Positions 48,920 to 61,700 of a stretch of DNA of 64,000 nt are shown piece after piece. The stretch is taken from assembly GCA_010279815.1 (NCBI GenBank), contig QEOQ01000508.1:2480457-2544456 (forward strand). The letters are read 5' to 3'. Made by a program: the position numbers and the translations under genes. The notes beneath the pieces were generated by a model. It ran no database searches and was not told where the DNA came from. It worked only from the letters and a program-made list of their open reading frames with translations. The stretch comes from Brachionus plicatilis. Taxonomy: Eukaryota > Rotifera > Eurotatoria > Ploima > Brachionidae. Position 1 is the first letter of the stretch. Each line of letters opens with the position of its first letter.

Positions 48920-49347
48920 TTAGGCACATTTCCACAAGAGAATTGCCTGATTTCCGCCGAAAAACATGTATAATATATTTTTTACTTCATGGGTTATTTC
49001 AAAACCAAAGCCTTCGCCAACCACTACATGCCAAGCTGGTCCAAATTTTTTGTCCAGCGTTTCTTTGATCATTCTTGCCGCACCCTTTAGGTGCACAATT
49101 AATTTGAAAAAAATTAATTAAAAATTTTTAATTATACTTCGTTATTCGATGAAAATTTCTCACAAGCAGTTACACACAACTCCATGGCTTCAGTTCTCAT
49201 TTCTTCATGCATGTCACTATTCTAAAAATCAATTTTTAAATTTTAATTAAAAGTTTACTGATATGGAAAAATTACTCTGATCAATGGGTATGTATGACGC
49301 TTGGAAGTGTCTTCTTTCTGCTGGGATTCACTTTCTTGTTGATCCAT
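48920..49347 (-). CDS. DNAL4: Dynein axonemal light chain 4
   Basis: Three exons (49347-49276, 49221-49138, 49084-48920) join in phase 0 to 106 aa; human DNAL4 has 105. Landmarks are YPLIRNSDMHEEMRTEAMEL, CVTACEKFSSNNE, AARMIKETLDKKFGPAWHVV and the LC8-type core GEGFGFEITHEVKN, ending FFGGNQ and WKCA. It is a light chain of ciliary outer-arm dynein that dimerises and docks intermediate chains. Introns are 54 and 53 bp. The stop codon is 36 bp from the DDX20 stop on the other strand, so 3' UTRs and poly(A) sites must overlap. Confidence 0.95.
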
Positions 49348-50575
49348 TTCCTGATTATTATTAAATTATCAAAAATAAATAGAACCGAAAAGAAAAAAAA
49401 TATAATCCAATCTAACTAGAGTTTACAAGTTTATTCAAAAAAGTTACTGAATATTTGAGTTGCCATGTCAACACAATTTTTTTTTTATTAAGACTTATTT
49501 TCTGTCCTTAAATTATTGCAAGCATAAATTTGGATTAAAATGGAATAAGTGGATAAATTTATTTATTTGTTTATCTGTACCAGACTTGAAAACAGTATAA
49601 GAAAAATCAGTATCAGTCAGTAACAGTATTGAGGCCTTCAGTATCAGTCAGTATTCAGTATTGAGGATGAAATTCAGTATCAAAATCAGCCAGTACCAGT
49701 ATTAAGGCTATCAGTATAAAATCATGTTTTTAAAAAAAAATTTAAATTTTCTAATAAAATATATTTCAGTCTTTTTGTCAATTTTGTGACCATTCAGATA
49801 AAAATACAAAAACAAACAAATAAAGTTTATATCGGACTTATTTTAAAATTTTTTTAAAATTTAACAAAAAAAAATAGAATTTTTATTTTTATAGGTAATC
49901 CTTATTACATTTTAAGAACATTAAATTTGAAAGGTTATTGTATGTGAATCGACTTCGATGTGGTCTCATTAAAAATCCAGATACCGAAAATACCTGTTCG
50001 ATCTTTGCTGAGGTAGCCTGAATACAAAAAATTTCCCTGGATAATATTAAACGCCCCTTTTATTTTTGTTTGTTTTTAAAACAATTATATCCATTTTACA
50101 TAAACATGTAAATTGGAACAACAATGGACACAATGGAGTGACACAATGGAGTCGAATATTCGATATATCTTGATTCGATGTAACCTTTTTTATATTCTTC
50201 CAACAGTCTGAAATATTTATTACCGGTTGAGTTAGCAGAAAATGAAATCTAGTATTTATTAATCGTAAAAAACAAGAATTTTTAAGAATATTTGAGGTTT
50301 TAGAACAAATCGAATTTTAAATATTTGTTATATAAAATAACATAATCAAACAGAAAATATCAAACAAAAAACATTCAATACCATTACTGTTACAAATAGT
50401 ATTTTTATTTGGTTATTTTTTATACTTATTTTGATAATTTTTTATTAAGTTTTTGGCTATTGTAATCAAAATATGATTTAAAATAAAAATTATTTGTAAT
50501 AAAACTACATGAGTGGAAAAAAACTGAATGTCTGATTTAAAATTTAATTTTTGGTTGTTTTATTATACCATATTC
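49348..50575. other. Intergenic region with a minisatellite
   Basis: Holds the CAGTATCAGT minisatellite at 49593-49725. The remainder is AT-rich with nothing recognisable. This side contains the DNAL4 promoter. Confidence 0.5.
49593..49725. repeat. Minisatellite of CAGTATCAGT-type units
   Basis: About three and a half units of 33-37 bp, each beginning TCAGTATCAG and ending CAGTATTGAGG or CAGTATTAAGG, diverging toward the right. Confidence 0.8.
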
Positions 50576-50667
50576 CCTCTTTCGATTATGCTGCACCATA
50601 AGTTAAGATACCAGCTTTTGGACCATGCACCAAAGTACATCTCATCAATCGAACGAGGGATACGGTA
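50576..50667. mobile_element. 92-bp MITE sharing ends with the foldback at 11159
   Basis: Ends TACCATATTCCCTCTTTCGA and TCGAACGAGGGATACGGTA are near-inverses. TTA flanks both sides (50573-50575, 50668-50670). The tip ACCATATTCC plus TTCGAT also ends the 560-bp element at 11159-11718. A three-base TTA duplication fits the PIF/Harbinger group. Confidence 0.65.
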
Positions 50668-50710
50668 TTAGTGGTATAATTTACAATTTTTTTGTGGTTA
50701 CAGTTTACTT

Positions 50711-51209
50711 CAGTGGCGTATTCAGGATTTGTTAAGAGGTATGGCGAAGGATGACTCAAATCAAATGACTGTACCGGGGTGTTGGGGGACGGTGCAAAAA
50801 ATACAAAAATTTATTTTATTACGAAAATTATTATTAATTGGGTTATTGAATGTAAATAGATAGAATTAAATGAAAAAAATAACAATTTATAAAGCATTTA
50901 GTTTAAACAAGTTTTTCAATCTTTGATTGATGAAAAAATATCTACAATACTATCTAAATTTAAAAGCTCTAGTTCTTCTTTTTCAATATTTAAAATTGCT
51001 AAACTAGAAAGACGTTCTTGTAAGATTGTGTTTCTAATGCAAGTCTTTAGTCTTTTTAAACATGCAAATGAACGTTCAACGGAAGCTGATGAAATTGGTA
51101 TAGTTAAATATATCTGAAATAGTTTAGAAATCGTTGGAAACAATTTTATTAGATTATTTTCTATAAATATTTCTTTTAACTTATACAGTGGGTTATTCAA
51201 AAACGACAT
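50711..51209 (-). pseudogene. hAT transposase remnant (C-terminal dimerisation domain) with its terminal end
   Basis: The minus-strand frame 51209-50916 encodes the hAT dimerisation signature: LTIPISSASVERSFACLKRL, then KTCIRNTILQERLSSLAIL. Left of it, CAGTGGCGTATTCAGGATTT at 50711 is a typical hAT terminal tip, in the position expected for the 3' end. Everything upstream of the domain is missing, replaced by the GC-rich inverted repeat at 51211. No intact transposase remains. Confidence 0.8.
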
Positions 51210-51210
51210 A

Positions 51211-51360
51211 CCCCCTAAGGTCGCGACCTAAAACCGAACCATGCCAGCCCTATCAACCGTACCGTGCTAGGCGAACCAGCCGTACGGTTCGGTTGGTACG
51301 GTACGGTTGGTACGGTTCGGCACCGCTGATGGTTCGGTTTTAGGTCGCGACCTTAAGGGG
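51211..51360. mobile_element. GC-rich inverted-repeat element with internal palindrome
   Basis: The outer 32 bp (CCCCTAAGGTCGCGACCTAA ... CCGAACCAT) are inverted at the right end. Each arm also contains the self-complementary AGGTCGCGACCT. The centre is made of GTACGGTT / GGTACGGT units. Its composition is far richer in GC than any other part of the window. It cuts into the hAT remnant. No certain target duplication (possibly CAT). Confidence 0.7.
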
Positions 51361-51429
51361 CATTTCTGTTTAATATCATACTAATGCCGAGATATCTCAC
51401 ATCGCAAATAACATCCCTTTTTTCACATT

Positions 51430-51715
51430 TTTTTGTACCCTTAGTTTAACTAATTCGACTAAACTAAGTTTTAGTCGACTAAAAATTAGTTAACTAAAAA
51501 TAAGTAAACTCAAAATTAGTCGACTTAATTTTAGCCGACTAAAATAAATTAGTTAAGTTAAGACCCATCACTAAAAAACATTACTGCCTCCGAGAAACAT
51601 TTTTATTAGTCTTTTAATTTTATTTTAACTTTAGTTAATAATTTTAGTTTAGTCGACTAAAAATAAGTGGACTAAAAATTAGTTAACTAAACTAGGAAAC
51701 TCCCATCACTAATGT
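51430..51715. repeat. Array of TTAGTCGACTAA-type palindromes
   Basis: Repeated words ACTAAAA, TTAGTCGACTAA, TTAGTTAACTAA and their variants fill two blocks (about 51440-51565 and 51625-51700), separated by about 60 bp that are not part of the pattern. Together they make an imperfect inverted repeat that could fold strongly. Confidence 0.65.
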
Positions 51716-52019
51716 TTTTTAGTGCGTGCAACTACGAGTGTTAATTAGTATCTTGGAAAAATAATAGTCTATAGCTGGTCCCGGTTATTGGTGGTCCGGC
51801 AGTGGTCACAATGGTCAACAGTTCCCTAGCTTTCGCTTTATAAAAGCGGGATAAGATGTGATATAGCGACATCTTGGTCGATGTCACTAGAAAGTTAATT
51901 AACTTAACCATGAGCGTTTAAGTTAACAAGGAGCATAAATACATGAAGGGCCATTTTATTAAACTCAGTAGTAAACTTTTTTATATATTTTTTTTTACTT
52001 TTTAACTTTTAAAAAAAGA

Positions 52020-52270
52020 TGTATTATCATCGCTGCAATTTTTAATGTGAATATTTTGAATTGGCAAGAATTTTTATTTCCCCATCAAATAATTTGTTAA
52101 ATTATTTCCATTTTTCAAAAATTTGTGATCAAATATTAATTGTGTAATAACTAGATAGTTTTAGTGATCATTTTAAAAAATATGTGATCACTTGACAGTT
52201 TTTGTGATCGATTAAAAATTTATGTGATCAGAAAAAAAAATTGGTGATCAATATTGATCACATAACCTTG
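52020..52270. repeat. Degenerate array of TTTGTGATCA words
   Basis: TGTGATCA or TAGTGATCA recurs about every 30 bp (52125-52255) and ends in GGTGATCAATATTGATCACA, itself a palindrome. A related cluster lies at 16725-16825. Nature unknown; probably an old inverted-repeat element. Confidence 0.45.
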
Positions 52271-52770
52271 GAGACCCCTCAAAAAGTCGACTCGAGACTG
52301 TTACTAGTTTAAGTTTATTGATAAGGCATTTTATTTGAGTTGTTTTTCTCAAAAAAATGTGCCTCAATAAAAAAAAAATCATCAGTCATTTTTCATGTAA
52401 AACATGCATTTTTTTTTTGTTTCTAGTAGAAGAAAAAGATGGATAAACTTCTTTTATTTGAGGAAATACGGTAATATTATTTGGGGTCCGATAAATTAAC
52501 TTTTTTCAATTCAATTTAACCTTAAGTATTTGTTGCACTCTTTCCTTAAAGTTTGAATATCTGGCTCTTTTCTCAGTACGAGCCAAATTATAATCTTCAG
52601 TATCAATCATGGGTTGTCTTTTATTTGATTGAGATAAACAAATCAATAAATAAATAAAATAATAATTAAAATTGGACCGATAAAATTTTATTATTAAAAA
52701 TATAAATATTAATTTGATTTTTAAATCTTAATAAATTAGACTAAATATAAAAATATAAAAATATGAACAA

Positions 52771-55700
52771 TTAAAGTTTTGTAATCTGAACAATATCACC
52801 ATTAATCTCTTTATCAGTTTTTGGCAGTAAATCAACACTTGTTACCAGCTCATCATCTTCTTTAATAACTGAATCGTTAGGCTTCTCGCTTACATTATTG
52901 TTCGAATCAATTTGGTTAAGCTCTTGATTATCGACATCAGAATTACTTCCAGAGTCTTTTATTGCTAAAATCACATTGTTTTCTTCTAGTTCGTTATTTG
53001 GTTGTTCTAGAAAATCTTCCTCATTTTGAAGCTTGGCAAAGTTGATAAAAACTTGATCAAGCGTCGTTTGACTCACAGAATAATCCTTAACATTTAAATT
53101 TTCTCTATTGGACTCGATTTGGCCGAATATTGCGGAAATCTTGGTTTCACTGAACGGAAGAACATATTCAAATAGATTGCGGTGTGTTTCCTGAATCTTC
53201 GAAGACGGAAACTTGTTCTTCATAAAATTTTGTAATTTTCGCCCATCTGTATTATCATTTAAACGAATAGATAGCTTAAAGCCGTTGCCAAATTTGACTT
53301 TTAAATGTTGAGGGCTTCCAAGACATTTGAATTGACCATTTACCATAATTACAAGTCTAGTACATAATGCCTCACATTCTTCCATACTATGACTGGTTAA
53401 AATGACCAAACGATTTTCTTTGATTAAACTTATTATATCATTCCACAGCAAACGTCTAGCCTTGGCATCCATTCTTTAAAAAAAATTTTTTTTTCCTAAT
53501 TTAAATTGCTAAAATTAATTCTTACCCAGAAGTTGGTTCGTCCAAACAAATTACACTCGGATTTCCGACTAATGCAATTGCAGTTGATAATTTTCTTTTA
53601 TTGCCACCTGACAAATCTATTAAAAAAAAAAATTCAAATTATTTTAATGTTTTTAATTTTAATAAAATTTAATATTTTTGAACAAATTTCAACCAGAAAA
53701 TTTTTCATCCAAGACTATTTGAATTTAATTTCAAAATTAAAATTTTTTTAGATCAGTTAATCTAATTTGAATAAATTGATAATTTTAAATTAATTTATAT
53801 TTTAGTATCTGTCAATTTTTTCTATTATTATTTTTGAATTTTTTGAAGTTCTAATTGAGCTCTATGCACATTGTCGACAAACTTATTATCAACATGTTCT
53901 AACGTAACGATCTGCAATTACCGACATTGTCGTTAAATATGGGTATCCAGAATTAACGACAGGGTCTTAAAACATTAAAAAGGTTATTTAACGACATGTC
54001 GGTAATTGCAGATCGTTAGGTTATTATTAGGTTTTGTGAAGTTAAGTATAAAAGAACAGAACAAAGTGTAAAAAAAACTTTTTTTCTATAAGTTTAAAAT
54101 AAATTTTGTAAATGCAGAATGGTGCAACATTCAAAGTAACATCAACTGCAAAAGTCTGCTAATGATGTGCAAAATCTCTGCAAATTTAGCAGACCTTGAT
54201 GGGACTATATCATATTTTCGAATTTTTTATTTTCCCGCAAAAAAACATTTTTTTGTCGAAATTTTTTTTGTTGAATATACTTTAGAGAATTTACTTGGTC
54301 GAAAATATTTCTAGAATATTTTTTCTTTAGAAAAAAGTTAAGATTAATTAATAAAGTTAAGTAAATTTAGTAGCAAAATTTGACCGAAATTTTGATTGAG
54401 CAGATCCGGCACGCTGCTGTTTTCCCAAGAAAAATAAAGAAAAAAAAAGATGATGAATTGAAATCTTTTTTATTCGAATACAAAAAATAAAATTTATTAG
54501 AATTTTTTTAAAGAAAATAGTTGGACTTTTTCAAAATAAAAAATTAAATTTCAAATATGAATTAATTAATTAATTGATATTTTTTCCTGTTCTTTTAATC
54601 ATTTTGATTTCACAAAACCCTATTATTATAGGACTTTATAATATAATCTTTGATAGAGCTCTAAGATTTTATCAGCGCAGTTATAATTCAAAATGAAATA
54701 CAAAAAAATAAAGGTATTCTAAACCAAAAAAATATTTATAAAAACTGCCCATTTCTAGTTTAAAAAAAATTTAAACTCAACTAAATTTAAAAAAGGAATA
54801 CATTTTTTTAAAGAATATAAAACAAAAATCTGTCGTTTTGTTTAAAATTTTAAAAGCTAAATTAATCGAGCATATTTTTGTTTCTAAGGGACCATTTTTT
54901 TTTACCATTATTCATTATTTTACGAAGACAAATTAAAATAAATAAAATAATTTGATGTTTTCTGTTTTAAAATAAAGTCTTATTAGCAAGAATATCGACT
55001 GGCTATATTTTTGTAAAAGTAAATTAAAAATTTAACTCCAATTAAATAAATTTTTATGTTATTAAATCTATTTTTATCGTGGCCTACAAAAAATTTCCTT
55101 TTATCACAATGAAAATTTAAATATCCTAATAATTTATTTTCTAAATTTGTGAAATTATTTCTTTGAATTATATCAGTTAAATCATTTAATGTATTACTTT
55201 AATTAGAAAATAGTTTTTATAATTAAAATTATTTAAGTTTACATTGAAAAAATTTCCTAAGAGCTTCAACTGATATTATTGACTGAAAAAAAGTTTTTTT
55301 TTTTTTTTTTTTAAGAATCAGAAATTTACACAATTTGAAAATTTGAAAGTTAAAAAAATTACCTCGAGATATTCGGTCCGCAAACACTGTTAGGCCAACC
55401 CTGTGCATAGCCCATTCACTAATTGGCTTAACATATTTTTCGGGTATACCCCTTAGTCTGGCAAAAAAGATCAAATGTTCTCTGGCTGTCAAAAGTGGAA
55501 AAATTGCATCCGTCTGCGGACAGTAGCCTATATTTTCATGAACTTTCTCTATCTGTCCTGAAACACTATAATTATTCACATAGACATCACCACCACTTAT
55601 TGGTATTTCTCCAGTAATCATTTTAAAACTGGTTGTTTTGCCCGCTCCATTTACTCCGATTAGTCCAAAGCATTCTCCCTTATTTAAACCAATGCATAAA

Positions 55701-58700
55701 TCTTTTACAGCTGCGTGCTTCTTAAATCGATATTTTTTCCATTTTTTATACACTTTGGTCAAATTAACCAAGCGAACATAGTCCTCATTTATTTGAGCGT
55801 TCTTTTCCATTTTATCTTTATCCAACTCTTTTCCCATCATCTTTTTGAAACGTTTAAATCTCTTTTTTTTCATATACTTTTCATTTTTGATGTTATTCAA
55901 TATTCGTTCTCTCTCCATGCGCACATCATCATCTTCAGCCTCAGTATCCTCAGCAAGCTTAAGCTTTTCCAAGTCTTGTACTGGTTTAAATCGAACAAAA
56001 AATTTGTATTGAATTAACAAATTAATGATGAAATACACACAGCCTTGTATGGCTAGAGCTAGTAAATTTCTACCCACATTATTAAATTTGAACGGGTCAT
56101 AGTCGCCCTTAAATCCAAAATTTTTCCTCACCTCAGACACCGTGTACAGTTCGGCCATCTGAATAAAGCCTTGGCCCAGACAGTAGTGGGGAAATAGAAT
56201 AATAAAAATAGGCTTGAGAATTTTATTTATTTCTTTGAGTTCCTTGTCTTCTTCGCCAAGCTGGCTCAGGACAGTGGTAGTCATGGTGGTGATGACTCCA
56301 ATGAAAACATTCAATGAAGAGCTTATAACAAAAGCAGTGCTTGGAATTTTGAACAAATAATTCAATGGATACATCAGAGGAATGCATGCCCAGCCATAGA
56401 GAAGCATTAACGCGACCAGACAAGGTGCATTTTCTTGGGACATGTAAGCTTTGACGCCAAATATGGCAAATATAATGATGCACAAACAAGTTGGTATGAT
56501 GTAATTTACCAAATCCCAGATAAAATTACTTATCCAGTAAACATAAGGCCTAACTCCGCTCACAAACTGAAGTTGTTTGGAGTTGTTTGCTCTTTCTTCC
56601 AGGAGAAATACCAAAAAACTGGCTGGAATGAACGAAAGCGCAAAGATGATGCAAATGGCCACAAAAAGATCAATCATTATTCTTTGTTCTAGCTGATCGA
56701 TAAATTGGGTTCGAGTAAAACTCATTGGGTGATTGATTGCCACAATGCCATGCTCAGTGGGATCAATTTTTTGTGCACTTAATTTGCTTCTCATAAAAGC
56801 ATTGTTCAGAACATTAAGATAGGCCACATTGGCATCGTAGCCTTTGGTGTTGTACCACAATTTGACGTTGTTGTTGGATGTCAAGGAATTTGAGGTGAAA
56901 GTGGCCTGATTGTTAGAAGGAGAGAATTGATTGTTCAAAAAAATTAAATTGTTTAAAAATGTAGAGATTTGATCAGGATTTAGGCCTAGTCGGGGCACTA
57001 AAAATTCATAGCCTCCATATCTTCTCTTTAATATGTTTTTGTTAAGCTCGGTCTTAATGAGCCAGTCTGAGACGTTTCTTCCTGTCAAATCGTATACAAT
57101 GTCTTTGGTCTTGAGTTTGTAGAAATCGCGGTAGAAAATGTCACCACCGGCTGATATCGGGCACTCTGGAAACCCCTCGGAACAATCGCATTCTTTAGAA
57201 CGCTTGGTGTAAGTGTAGTTTGTTGACAAAAGCTCGTTTATAAATGAATAGTTGGGTGTAGAGTTCCTAAATGTTTGATAATTGTCAAATGTTTCACATG
57301 TTAACTCTTTGCCAGAAAGCCTGGTTGGATCTACTCGTGACGATTGAATTTTTATTCGGTATCCTTTCATGCATCTATTGCCGGGACCTTTTAAAACAAG
57401 TTTTTATTTAAAAATTTTTGTCTATTTATTTATTTGTGCCGAACTAAAGCTCATTCAGATTATAAGAATTAAAATTTTAAATTTAAACTAAAATGAGTAT
57501 ATATAAATTATTGCGAGGAACGAACATCGCGACGAGCTAATAACCAGATGTGTACATAGGAAAATCTAGGATACTGAACGATTTTTCAATTCAAGAATTG
57601 AAACCCTGCATTCTGATTCGACGAATACTTCAGCGAAACTATTGGCTATCAGTTTTGTTTAATAATAAAATCTAACACTTAAGTATTAAAATAAAAAGAA
57701 ATCATTTCTTTTTATTTTTAATTGTTTGTTGTTTTCTTTTAGTAAAAGAAAACAACAAACAATTATTGTTCTTTTACTATTTTATCTACCATGAAATTTA
57801 CAATTAATTAATAATAAGCTTGTCCAAATATCAAAGCTTTGTTAATATATATTTAGAGAAGGAAAAGGCGATAAGTACAACAATGAAAAGTTAACTAAAC
57901 TAAACATGCCAATAATAAATTTTATAAGACACAATAGCTCTGGAGTAGCTAGAAAATTAAAAAGTGATCAATTTGCAGGTCTTTCTAATTCAATTTATTG
58001 CTCAATTAATTCAAAAATATACTTAACTTCATATATATGGACTTACACAAGACTTGTGAATAGTGCTGGTGGAACAATTAAGGATATAATTGTCTCAGAA
58101 GATTACAAGCTAGGCGATTTACCGGAAGCAGTTATAATTGAATTTTTGGATTATACTAGTCCTCAACTTTTTGATGAACCCGACCAAAAAAATTCTATCC
58201 CAATTAATCCAATAAGTTCGTTTTCTTAAACACATACCACTACCAGGACTCAAGTTCCAATCCGACTAGGGACAGACACTTAAAAAAGCCATTAAAGATC
58301 TTGGAAAATCTGAAAGATCACTAGGCTTAACGTTTGTCGCATTATCGCGTTTAAAAAATACAAATTACTTTTTAATTGTTCCTTTTCCTTACGATAGGCT
58401 TACTAAAATTAAAGAAAGTATAAATTTAATTCCAAGACAAACAGAAGAATTAAGATTAAATCAGTTAAAAGATAAAACATTAACAATATTTAAAAATTTA
58501 TTGCCTAATTAATAACATATGATTAAAATGTTAATAAATACTTCTTTTCTAATTTTATTTGATATTTTATAATCTTATTTCATTTACAATTTGAAAAATA
58601 AATATATTTAAATTAAACCTCATCTACTCTTTTTGAACTAAGCCCATCAATATTTCAACACATTTGTTATAAAATAACGGCTCGTTACTCGCATATATAA

Positions 58701-61700
58701 AGCTCTGCTTCCTGTATCTTAGAAAACAATTAAAAAGGTAATTTGAAAAAAGGAATGACAGGTGCTACATGTTTAAGTATTGAACATATTTATCAACCTT
58801 TTTATTCGCTTGTCTGTACCGAGCTTAAGTTCTTTCTGATTAAAAACAAATCTAAAAAAGTATATTAAAGCAAAAAAAATTTAAATAAAATAGAGTTTTT
58901 TGCCGGGTCACAAAAGTTGGGTCAAATATTTGGTAATCTAAGATACGAAAAATTTTCAATTTTATTGGTGACCAAAATATTTTGATGGGTCATCAAAATT
59001 TAAATATTTTAAAATTTTAAAAGAAATAATTTAAATTTATCTTCTAATGCTAAAATAATGGTTCCTCGAAATATATTCAAATCAAAAAGGTGGTAGTATT
59101 GCATTAGTTGACATGAGACTAGAATTACAATGTTTGTCATTCAAATTAATTTAAAAATTTAGGAATAGTTCTCTTTAATTCTTCTTCAAATTTAGGTCGA
59201 AAAAATTTCAACCAAAAATTGATTTAAAATATTAAAAAAAAATTTATGGTCATAATGTGTGATCCGAAAAAAATCTCCAGTCACCAAACTGACATGAGTC
59301 ATCAGGACACATATTACATGACCCACATGATTTTAGCACATTCGTCGTGTATTCTCCGTGTATTCTAAAATATGCTATTATGAGAAATTTTTGAAAAACA
59401 TTTTTCAATTATTTATGAATACAAAATTTTATAAAATGTATTCAAGAAAATATAAAAATCTTCAAGAACAGCTTAATTAAAAGTTTAGACCAAAAAAGAA
59501 ACTTTGACTTAAATTTTTTAAGTGAAGTAAATTAAAATTTAAATCAATGAAAATTATTCGACTAAATACATAAATGTCGATATTTGTCAATTTTCTGTTA
59601 AAAAATTTTTTATTAATTTAGAAATTTAATCAAGATTAAATTTTAATTTTATTTTTATGTTTTCTTTTTTTATTTTTTATTACATCGCTAGAATTAAAGC
59701 CAATTGAATCAAGTGAAAAAATTAAAAATTAGCATGATTAGCCAGAATGGAGGCACAGGAGAAGACATCAATCACAAATTCCTTGACTTGTATAATTTCA
59801 TGAATTCAATTTTTAATAATAAACAACTGATTTAAAAAAAAAAAACAGAGTTATTTAAAAGTTTTTTTTACATAAATTACTTTTTTTAATAATTAATTAA
59901 ATTTTTTGGTAAATGATAACAAAAACATATATTTTGTTTATTTTAATTATGTTTTGTTTGATTTCATAAATTTATTTTTGGCTGAATAAATTTGTTTATT
60001 TTTTATTAAATTTGTTGGGAATTTACAAAATTAGTTATATTAAAATATTATAAGTAAAAAAAGTCCAAGTCCGGAATTTTTTTTTAATTTGCTAGATCAG
60101 GCTTCATATCAAAAAATTTTTATACTATTAGGTTGTCTAATGCATTTAGATTTGCCATAATTCAGAATTTTATTGCAATTTATCATAAAAGTCTTCAGTA
60201 TTCAAAATTTTAAAGCCCAGACTTTGAAAAAAAATTTTAAAAAAAAAAGTCCGGACTTGGACTTGACTTAATACTTGTGACTTTTAAACAACTCTTAAAA
60301 ACTCTTTTTAAATAAAAATCTTATCCGATTTATTTTTAAAAGAATAATAAAAAATAATGAAATTTTTTTAAAAAATTCTTAAATGCTTGATTTGGAAAGT
60401 GAATCCAAAAGTAGTTTAATTAAACGAATAAACATGAAAGTATTTTCTAAATAAAGATAAAGACCAAAAGAGAAAAAAAGGCTCCTAATATTTTGCAGTT
60501 AAGAAGTTTTTATAAGATATTTAAATTTTTTTTTCGAACCAATAAAAATTATTTTTAAATTAAAAAAAATCATTTAGATTGACAAAGCTTTTTTATATTG
60601 GAAAAATCTTCTAAACATAAAAATATTTTTATCTTAAAAAGATTGTTTTATAGGCTAAAATTTATTTAATACATTTTATATATATAAATAGATAAAGGCA
60701 AATTGGGTCTTGTAACATCTACGGCCAATTGGCCAGGTCAAGTTTGAAATTGTCAATCTACGGCCAATTTCATAAAACTAATTGGCCAGGTAATTTTTAC
60801 AATTGGCCATGTAATTTTATTAATTGGCCAGGTAATTTTTACTTTTTCTTTTTATTATTTGTGTTTTTGTTAACATTATTACAAACAATCATATTTAAAT
60901 GTTTGAATAAATCAACTATAATTTAGATTTGCATCTTTTTAGTTGATTATATAGCTTTGAAATTAAGTTAGAAAGAGAGTTAGATTAAAAGTTAGATTAA
61001 AATTTTGATTAAAAGCTAAACATAAAAATAAAAATGGAAATAGAAAAGTAATTCCATTTTTAATTAAAATAATTAAATTAAATTAATAACATAATTAAAT
61101 TGAGTCAAGAACCTATACCTTGTCATTCGAATGTGTCAGAAGTTATAAATCCTAGTTCCGAAATTAAAAAAAAAACTCCAAAAAAACGAGGGAGAAAATC
61201 GAAATCTCAAAATAAGGATTCTGTTGATAATAATGATAAAAATTCAGATTCGAATTCAAATCCAAAATATAACTTACGGAAAAGAAACAATTAATTTAAA
61301 AATATTTTTACTGACATGACTTTACTTTTTTATTGAATTATTGAATATTCGACTTGTATTATGATTAATAAATATTCTGATTAATAAATAAAATTTAATT
61401 AAAAAAATAATTTGGCCAGGTAATTTTTTCAATTGGCCGTAGATTGACAATTTCAAACTTGGCCTGGCCAATTGATCGTAGATGTGACAAGACCCGGCAA
61501 ATTTATTCATGTGAAGTTAAAAAAAAAAGAATAAGCAAAAGCAATTTAAATCAAAAAAATTAAAATTTTTTTGCTGATGAATAAATTTTCAGTTAAAGAG
61601 AGTAAATTTACCCAATTTCTTTGTCTTTTTTTAAATAACTAATAATTACCTGGATTATTCATTAAAGCCTCAGTTATATTATTGATTTGTTCAATATTTG

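Noticed and set aside
51440..51720. CRISPR-like array
   Set aside because: Repeats are short palindromes without regular unique spacers, in a eukaryotic genome.
55229..55362. Extension of the long ABCA frame past SRG into a Lys/Phe-rich run
   Set aside because: The donor CGAG|GTAATT at 55362 and the matching acceptor before LSGGNKRK show that this is intron read-through.
61639..61649. Stop codon shortly after NNPG in the first ABCA exon
   Set aside because: It lies beyond a GT donor at 61649; the next exon restores [11 protein letters not shown] in phase.
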